The notes under the pieces are model-generated. The model had not been told where the DNA came from. It saw nothing but the letters and a program-made list of their open reading frames with translations, and ran no database searches. Positions 58,993 through 64,000 of a stretch of DNA of 64,000 bases are shown here, one piece after another (within the stretch, counting starts at the first letter, position 1; each line of letters begins with the position of its first letter). The stretch comes from Cereibacter sphaeroides. GTDB lineage: Bacteria > Pseudomonadota > Alphaproteobacteria > Rhodobacterales > Rhodobacteraceae. A program made the position numbers and the translations under genes. The stretch is from positions 1,240,001 through 1,304,000 of the forward strand of contig QFQS01000001.1 in the NCBI GenBank assembly GCA_003243455.1, written 5' to 3'.

Positions 58993-59209
58993 ACCGCTCT
59001 CCGGATCTGTGGCAACGCGCCTGCTAAACTGACCAAGATCGGGCGCAGGTGCCAGCCAAACTATCAGAACCGCTGCTTAGGCTGGGCCTTATCAGCGCGT
59101 GACGGCACCTGCTTAAGAAAAACCTAATCAGCGCGCCGGAACTCCGTTCTTTCGCGAAAGCATCGCGGGCCGCATCCTGCCAGACAGTCACCCGAAAGGA
59201 AGCCTGTCC
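58993..59209. promoter_or_regulatory. Divergent control region of the catabolic cluster
   Basis: This 217-bp gap carries a perfect 9-bp inverted repeat (GCAGGTGCC at 59045-59053, GGCACCTGC at 59104-59112). It also carries two near-identical direct repeats, CTTATCAGCGCG (59088-59099) and CTAATCAGCGCG (59124-59135), exactly 36 bp apart. They look like binding sites for a regulator shared by the two directions. No regulator gene is in view. Confidence 0.5.
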
Positions 59210-60730
59210 ATGATCCGCACCGGCGATGAATACCGCGCCTCTCTGCAAGACGGCCGCAAGGTCTATGTCAACGGCGAGAAGGTGGCCGATGTCACCACGC
59301 ATCCGATGTTCAAGCCGCTGGTCGATATCCGCGCCCGCATCTTTGACATGGCGCATGATCCGGCCACCCGCGATGTGATGACCGTGGTGCAGGATGGCGA
59401 GGTCAACGCCATCGGCTCTGCCCTGCCCTACAGCCAAGACGATTGGTGGGCCAAGCGCCGCGCGACCGACAAGGTCATGGAGGACGTGGGCGGCGTCGTC
59501 ACCCGTGTGGGCGATGAGACGGTGGGCGAGATGTGGTCGCTCTACGACGGCGCCGATGTGCTGTCCGAAATCGACCCGCAGTTCGCCCGCAACATCGAGA
59601 CCCACATCCACAAGGTCTTGAAATCCGACCCCTTCCACGTCTCGGCCAACACCGACCCCAAGGGCGACCGCTCGAAAGCTCCGCAGGACCAGGACCCTGA
59701 CATGCTCTTGCATGTGGTCAAGGAAACCGATGCCGGCATCATCGTGCGCGGAGCAAAATACGAAACCGCTGCGGCCTACGCCAACCAGGCCTTCACCAAG
59801 CCGACCATCGCCAACTGGGGCAATGACGCCTATTCGGACTACGCCGTGGGCTTTATCTGCGACCTGGGTTCACCCGGCCTGTCCTTCATCTGCCGCACCG
59901 GATTCACCGGCCGGGCGCCTGCTGCGGACTATCCCCTGTCGAACCGCTTTGACGAGGTTGATACGCTCGTCATCTTCGACAACGTGCTGATCCCGTGGGA
60001 GAACGTGCTGTTCTACCGCCACACCAAGGCTGCCGCCTTCATCCGTGCCACGCTGCACCGCTATTCGGCCTTCGCCTTCGTTCAGCGCAACCTCAAGGTC
60101 GCCGACATGCTGATCGGCGCATCCCTCTTCAACGCCAAACAGACCGGCCTCGACAAGCAACAGGCCGTTCAGGAAAAGCTCGCCGAACTCGTCCTCTACC
60201 GCGAGTCGATCAACGCTCACCTGACCGCTTCGATCACCTTGGCCGAGCGTTCGTCTGCCGGCCTGATGATGCCGAACCAGAGTCTGCTGATGGCTGGCCG
60301 CGTCCAGGCCTGCTCGAACCTCTACGAGGCGATCAACATCGCCCGCGACCTAGGCGGCGGCCAACTTTGCGTGACACCCGACTATGCGTCCTTCCAAGAC
60401 CCCGAGACCAAACCCTGGCTCGACAAGTATTACTCGCTGAACGACGACTGGCAGTCGGACGACCGGCGAAAGCTGCTCGCCTATGCCCGCGACCTGATCT
60501 CGTCGGACTATGCGGGCCACCGGCTGGCCTTCCAGATGTTCGCCCAAAGCCCGCGCTTCAACCAGTTGCAGGCGGTCTATCGCAACTTCGACTGGGACGG
60601 CCCGCTGGATTTCGTCAAGAAATCCGCAGGTCTGTCGGACCGCGTTCGCCCCGCCAGCAAACGCCCCGAGGGCGATGGTGCAGTCAACAAATGGTTCAAG
60701 ACCCAGCCCGTCGCCAAGGCAGCGGAATAA
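59210..60730 (+). CDS. HpaB-type flavin-dependent monooxygenase
   Basis: A 506-aa member of the 4-hydroxyphenylacetate 3-hydroxylase (oxygenase component) family, which uses reduced FAD and O2. Visible family parts: TGDEYRASLQDGRKVYVNGE, the flavin-binding region (LSFICRTGFTGRAPAADYPLS), FDNVLIPWENVLFYR and DLGGGQLCVTPDYASF. Homologues also attack N-heterocycles such as pyrrole-2-carboxylate. A matching flavin reductase is encoded three genes on. Substrate unknown. Confidence 0.87.
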   Translation: MIRTGDEYRASLQDGRKVYVNGEKVADVTTHPMFKPLVDIRARIFDMAHDPATRDVMTVVQDGEVNAIGSALPYSQDDWWAKRRATDKVMEDVGGVVTRVGDETVGEMWSLYDGADVLSEIDPQFARNIETHIHKVLKSDPFHVSANTDPKGDRSKAPQDQDPDMLLHVVKETDAGIIVRGAKYETAAAYANQAFTKPTIANWGNDAYSDYAVGFICDLGSPGLSFICRTGFTGRAPAADYPLSNRFDEVDTLVIFDNVLIPWENVLFYRHTKAAAFIRATLHRYSAFAFVQRNLKVADMLIGASLFNAKQTGLDKQQAVQEKLAELVLYRESINAHLTASITLAERSSAGLMMPNQSLLMAGRVQACSNLYEAINIARDLGGGQLCVTPDYASFQDPETKPWLDKYYSLNDDWQSDDRRKLLAYARDLISSDYAGHRLAFQMFAQSPRFNQLQAVYRNFDWDGPLDFVKKSAGLSDRVRPASKRPEGDGAVNKWFKTQPVAKAAE

Positions 60731-60734
60731 ACGG

Positions 60735-61868
60735 ATGACCCGGCATGACCCAGAGCTTACCCCGCTTCAGGAACTGCGCGCCAATGTCGCCCTGCCCTTC
60801 GGGCGCGCGCAGGCCATGCCGAAATCGGTCTATACCTCCGAGGCTTTCCTTGAACAGGAACTGACCCATATCTTCGCCCGCGACTGGCTGTGCGCGGGCC
60901 GCGCCGATGCGCTCAAGGAACCCGGCGATTACCTGACGATGGATATCTCGGGTGAGCCGATCATCGTGATGCGCGACCGTGAGGGGCAACTCCGGGCCAT
61001 GTCCAACGTCTGCCGCCACCGCATGTCGGTGCTGCTGCAGGGGCGCGGCCATACCCGCTCTATCGTCTGCCCCTACCATGCCTGGACCTACAACCTCGAC
61101 GGCTCCTTGCGCGGCGCGCCCGCCATGTCGCTTAACGAGGATTTCTGCCGCGACAACGTCGCCCTTCCCGCGATCCGCTGCGAGGACTGGCTTGGCTGGA
61201 TCATGGTGACGCTGAACCCTGATGCCCCCTCTCCTTCGGAAAAGCTGGCAGGGGTCGAGGCACTGATCGGCCATCTGGGGATGGAGACCTATACCGAGAC
61301 CTTCCGCGAGGATCACCGCTGGGCTACCAACTGGAAGGTGCTGGCCGAGAACTTCATGGAAAGCTACCACTTGCCGGTTTGCCACGCCGGCACCATCGGC
61401 GGCGCTTCGAAGCTTGAGGAGATGGTCTGCCCCGAAGGCGAGCCTGCCTTCAACTTCCACTGGATTCTCAAGAACGACAGCGTCCCGCTGGCCCTTGCCC
61501 ATCCCACGAATACGAAACTTACGGGCGACGACCGACGTAAGACCTGGCTGCTGGCGATCTATCCCTCGCTGCTGATCACCCTGACGCCCGGCTATTTCTG
61601 GTATCTCGCACTTACCCCCGATGGCCCCGGTCATGTGAAGATTCTCTTCGGCGGCGGTCTTTCACCCGAATTCATGGCCGATCCGGATGCGCCTGTTCAC
61701 TTCGAAGCTCTCAAGCACCTGCTCGACGATGTGAACGAAGAAGATCGCGGCTGCACCGAAAAGGTGTTCCGCGGCCTCACCTCGCGCCTCGGCGCGCCGG
61801 GACAACTCAGCCACCTCGAACGCCCGAACTATGATTTCGCCCGCTACATCGCCGAAATGATGCCCTGA
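60735..61868 (+). CDS. Rieske-type ring-hydroxylating / quaternary-amine oxygenase, alpha subunit
   Basis: A 377-aa oxygenase. Rieske centre Cys93-x-His95 (NVCRHRM) and Cys112-x2-His115 (CPYHAW); mononuclear iron site His212 and His217 in NFMESYHLPVCH. Three residues before His212, where ring dioxygenases carry the bridging Asp, stands Glu209, as in carnitine and betaine oxygenases (CntA type). It begins 4 bp after the HpaB-type gene. No separate ferredoxin reductase gene is close by. Confidence 0.88.
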   Translation: MTRHDPELTPLQELRANVALPFGRAQAMPKSVYTSEAFLEQELTHIFARDWLCAGRADALKEPGDYLTMDISGEPIIVMRDREGQLRAMSNVCRHRMSVLLQGRGHTRSIVCPYHAWTYNLDGSLRGAPAMSLNEDFCRDNVALPAIRCEDWLGWIMVTLNPDAPSPSEKLAGVEALIGHLGMETYTETFREDHRWATNWKVLAENFMESYHLPVCHAGTIGGASKLEEMVCPEGEPAFNFHWILKNDSVPLALAHPTNTKLTGDDRRKTWLLAIYPSLLITLTPGYFWYLALTPDGPGHVKILFGGGLSPEFMADPDAPVHFEALKHLLDDVNEEDRGCTEKVFRGLTSRLGAPGQLSHLERPNYDFARYIAEMMP

Positions 61869-61892
61869 ACCTGCTGCCCGATCATTTTCTGC

Positions 61893-61930
61893 TTTCAAAT
61901 ATCCCGGGGTCCGGGGCAGCGCCCCGGTCC
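61893..61930 (+). repeat. Short GC-hairpin repeat, copy 2
   Basis: TTTCAAATATCCCGGGG followed by GTCCGGGGC-A-GCGCCCCGG. A shortened relative of the copies at 33234 and 63544. It lies 24 bp after the Rieske gene stop and could weaken or end transcription there. Confidence 0.6.
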
Positions 61931-61958
61931 ATCCGCCCGCAATGCCCGAGGTTTCGTC

Positions 61959-63104
61959 ATGAACGCCCCTCTCCGCGAAAATTTCATCACCGGCATGTCC
62001 CGCGCCGCGACGACGGTGAACATCGTCACTACGGACGGCCCGGCAGGCCGCGCAGGCGTGACCGTCTCAGCAATGTCGTCGGTCTCCGCCGACGGGACGG
62101 CGCCCACACTGCTGGTCTGCGTCCACCACATGTCCCCCGCTGCTGCGACTATCCTCGCCAACGGCGTTTTCGCGGTGAACATCCTGCGCGATGATCAAAG
62201 CCACATCTCCGACACCTTCGCGGGCCGCCGCAAGGATGTGGCCGATAAGTTCGATTGCGCGGAATGGGTGGCCATGACCACCGGCAGCCCGCGTGTCGCC
62301 GATCCGCTGGTCGCTTTCGACTGCCGTATCCAGTCGGCGCAGCGGATTGGCACGCATCACGTCTTCATCGGCGAGGTACAGGAAACATGCCTGCCCGCCA
62401 ACGGCACGCCGCTCGTCTACGCCAACCGTGCCTATGGCGCGCCGGTGCGCCTCATTGCCCCGCCACGCGGCGCCGCCGCAGGGCAGCTGAGGATCGGCTG
62501 CCTCTCGGCCTTCGGTCCCTACCTTCTCCCTTCGATCCTCGCGGCCTTCGAAGCGGCCGAGGGCGCGGTGGACCTGGATCTGCACGAAGGCGACCAGCGG
62601 CAGGTGCTGGAGCTTTTGCGCGAAGGCGTCATCGATCTGGCCTTCCTTTACGACTTCGATCTGGGTGAAGGCATCACCCGCCTACCGATCACCGAGGTTG
62701 CGCCCTATGTCCTGCTGCCGGAAGGCCATCCGCTTGCCGATGCGGCGGAACTCACCATTCCCGACCTGCTGGCACACCGCATGGTGCTGCTCGACGCGCC
62801 GCCGTCGCGAGACTATTTCCTGTCGCTGTTCGATGGCCATGGCGCACCCAGGATCAGCTATCGTGCCAAAAGCTTCGAGATGGTGCGCGGGCTTGTGGCG
62901 AACGGCCTTGGTTATTCCATCCTTGCCACCAAGCCTGCCAGCGCCATGAGCTACGACGGTCGCGCGCTGGTCACCCGGCCGCTTGCTGGGGCGCCGCCAA
63001 AAAGCCGTCTTGTCCTCTGCGGTCGTACCGGCGCGCAGCCGACCAAGGCGACCGATGCCTTCCTGTTCCACACCGCCCATGTCTTCGGACTGGACCTCGC
63101 CTGA
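61959..63104 (+). CDS. Flavin reductase fused to a LysR-type effector-binding domain
   Basis: A 381-aa two-domain protein. Residues 1-162 are an HpaC-like flavin reductase (SRAATTVNIVTTDG, VTVSAMSSVSADGTAPTLL, GVFAVNILRDDQ, LVYANRAYG). Residues 176-375 match the substrate-binding domain of LysR regulators (LRIGCLSAFGPYLLPSILAA, LREGVIDLAFLYDFDL, LPEGHPLADAAELTIPDLLA, FEMVRGLVANGLGYSIL) with no HTH. It should supply reduced flavin to the HpaB-type oxygenase, possibly gated by the substrate bound to the LysR-type domain. Confidence 0.85.
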   Translation: MNAPLRENFITGMSRAATTVNIVTTDGPAGRAGVTVSAMSSVSADGTAPTLLVCVHHMSPAAATILANGVFAVNILRDDQSHISDTFAGRRKDVADKFDCAEWVAMTTGSPRVADPLVAFDCRIQSAQRIGTHHVFIGEVQETCLPANGTPLVYANRAYGAPVRLIAPPRGAAAGQLRIGCLSAFGPYLLPSILAAFEAAEGAVDLDLHEGDQRQVLELLREGVIDLAFLYDFDLGEGITRLPITEVAPYVLLPEGHPLADAAELTIPDLLAHRMVLLDAPPSRDYFLSLFDGHGAPRISYRAKSFEMVRGLVANGLGYSILATKPASAMSYDGRALVTRPLAGAPPKSRLVLCGRTGAQPTKATDAFLFHTAHVFGLDLA

Positions 63105-63113
63105 AAGAAAAGA

Positions 63114-63527
63114 ATGGCCCACACACGCATCCGCAAATTCAATACCCGCGACACCTATCCCGAGCAAAAGCTGGACAACGATCTGTGCCAGGCCGTCGTC
63201 GCGCGGGGCACGATGATCTTCCTGCGCGGGCAGTGCCCGCAGGATCTGGACACGGCAAAGAACATCAACAGCCACGATCCGGTCGAGCAGACCCACAAGG
63301 TGATGCAGAACATCCGCCAACTGATTGAGGAATCCGGTGGCAAGATGGAGCATCTTTGCAAGGTGGTCGTCTATCTGACCGACGTCCGCCACCGCGAAGC
63401 GGTCTATCGGACCATGGGCGAGTATATCAAAGGCGTGCATCCGGTCTCGACCGGGGTGGTCGTGACCGCCCTTGCCCGGCCGGACTGGCTTGTCGAGATC
63501 GACGCGACCGCGATGATCCCGGACTGA
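63114..63527 (+). CDS. Rid-family (YjgF/YER057c/UK114) protein
   Basis: A 137-aa trimeric-type Rid protein (GTMIFLRGQCPQDLDTAKNI, DPVEQTHKVMQNIRQLIEESG, KVVVYLTDVRHREAVYRTMGEYI). It lacks the exact RidA spacing around the catalytic Arg (ARPDWLVEIDATA) and looks more like RutC-type members, which hydrolyse enamines/imines or 3-aminoacrylate. Starts 9 bp after the flavin reductase. In this operon it probably deaminates a reactive intermediate. Confidence 0.88.
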   Translation: MAHTRIRKFNTRDTYPEQKLDNDLCQAVVARGTMIFLRGQCPQDLDTAKNINSHDPVEQTHKVMQNIRQLIEESGGKMEHLCKVVVYLTDVRHREAVYRTMGEYIKGVHPVSTGVVVTALARPDWLVEIDATAMIPD

Positions 63528-63543
63528 TTTCGTGTCCGGCGCG

Positions 63544-63583
63544 CCGGGGGCTGTCTGCCCCCGGACCCCCGAGGATATTTGAG
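63544..63583 (-). repeat. Short GC-hairpin repeat, copy 3
   Basis: In reverse orientation: CTCAAATATCCTCGGGG and GTCCGGGGGC-AGACA-GCCCCCGG. The 10-bp GC stem is perfect. It lies between the Rid gene and the DUF1028 gene. Confidence 0.65.
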
Positions 63584-63602
63584 AACAGGAGATGGAACAG
63601 GC

Positions 63603-64000
63603 ATGACTTTCACCCTCGCCGCCCGCTGTCCGGATACGGGGCAGTTCGGGATCGTTATTTCTTCCTCTTCCCCTGCTGTTGCCGCCCGTTGTGCCCATGC
63701 CCGCGCGGGGGTGGGGGTGGTGGCGAGCCAGAACGTGACCGATCCGGCGCTGGGGCCGCGGTTGCTGGATTGTCTGGAGGCGGGGTTTTCTGCAGAGGAG
63801 GCGGTGGCCGAGGTGACGCGGGGGGCGGGGAACATCGGGTGGCGGCAGTTGCTGGTCGTGGACCGGAACGGGGGGACGGCGGTCTTTACCGGCGACCGGG
63901 CGCTCGGGACGCTGGGAGAGGCGCGCGGGGATGGCGCGGTGGCCGGGGGAAACCTGCTGGCGTCGACCGGGGTGCCGCGAGCAATGATCGAGGGGTTTGC
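63603..64000 (+). CDS. DUF1028 protein, N-terminal part (continues past window)
   Basis: The first 132 codons of a DUF1028 protein (MTFTLAARCPDTGQFGIVIS, GVGVVASQNVTDPALGPRLLD, WRQLLVVDRNGGTAVFTGD, GGNLLAS). DUF1028 proteins have an Ntn-hydrolase-like fold and occur in pathways that degrade aromatic amines. Start at 63603 lies close behind an ACAGGAG site. Probably the next gene in the oxygenase operon, 75 bp after the Rid gene. Confidence 0.85.
   Translation, partial: MTFTLAARCPDTGQFGIVISSSSPAVAARCAHARAGVGVVASQNVTDPALGPRLLDCLEAGFSAEEAVAEVTRGAGNIGWRQLLVVDRNGGTAVFTGDRALGTLGEARGDGAVAGGNLLASTGVPRAMIEGF

Noticed and set aside
1..64000. CRISPR arrays, rRNA genes, prophage structural genes
   Set aside because: No regularly spaced repeats, no rRNA segments and no capsid, tail or terminase genes were found in the window.

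Overview
The window looks like the chromosome of a GC-rich alphaproteobacterium of the Rhodobacterales (Rhodobacter/Paracoccus-type). This rests on the gene repertoire: a PleD response regulator divergent from a DUF3572 gene, a VPLPA-CTERM protein, DUF983, H-NOX/GGDEF genes, and TMA-dehydrogenase- and MttB-like methylamine/betaine enzymes. GC-rich hairpins of the kind common between genes in this order also recur. The assignment is inference from gene content; no 16S rRNA gene is present.

Layout. 1-4744: core genes (end of glutaryl-CoA dehydrogenase, a secreted VPLPA-CTERM protein, and a SulP transporter / PPK2 / unknown-protein operon). 4812-28088: a genomic island of about 23 kb bounded by a decayed 5' half of tRNA-Cys on the left and an intact tRNA-Cys on the right, with a broken tyrosine integrase beside the intact copy. 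Its ends hold wreckage: a frameshifted IS5-family element, a kinase pseudogene, IS3 and IS5 remnants and two pieces of hsdR. Its centre (6690-25831) is a large copper-homeostasis block: multicopper oxidase, DUF411 and DUF305 proteins, CopZ, a CPH-type and a CPC-type P1B ATPase, and CueR. Interleaved is an unusual set of envelope genes: PBP2, two L,D-transpeptidases, two DsbA-like proteins, a TlpA-like protein, three c-type cytochromes and a FixH-like protein. Three near-identical CueR-type promoters are visible; one sits upstream of the leftward operon that starts with an L,D-transpeptidase and runs through the cytochromes and PBP2.

28287-55957: mostly ordinary chromosome. It holds an alpha-glucosidase, an H-NOX-like/diguanylate cyclase pair, a GMC oxidoreductase with an alpha/beta hydrolase, a porin, an MttB-family methyltransferase, PleD, an ECF sigma cassette with a periplasmic metal-sensor-like protein and an EF-hand protein, a fatty acid desaturase facing an XRE regulator, YceI and cytochrome b561, metG, and cardiolipin synthase. 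A structured repeat of about 211 bp occurs three times, each copy 13-22 bp past the stop codon of a same-strand gene.

56161-64000: a divergent catabolic cluster. Leftward: a TMADH/N-methyl-demethylase-like flavoprotein and a carbon-nitrogen hydrolase. Rightward: an HpaB-type flavin monooxygenase, a Rieske oxygenase with Glu in place of the usual bridging Asp, a flavin reductase fused to a LysR-type effector-binding domain, a Rid-family protein and a DUF1028 protein cut by the window end. Together these suggest oxidation and N-demethylation of a nitrogen-containing, possibly betaine-like or heteroaromatic, compound. The substrate cannot be read from sequence.
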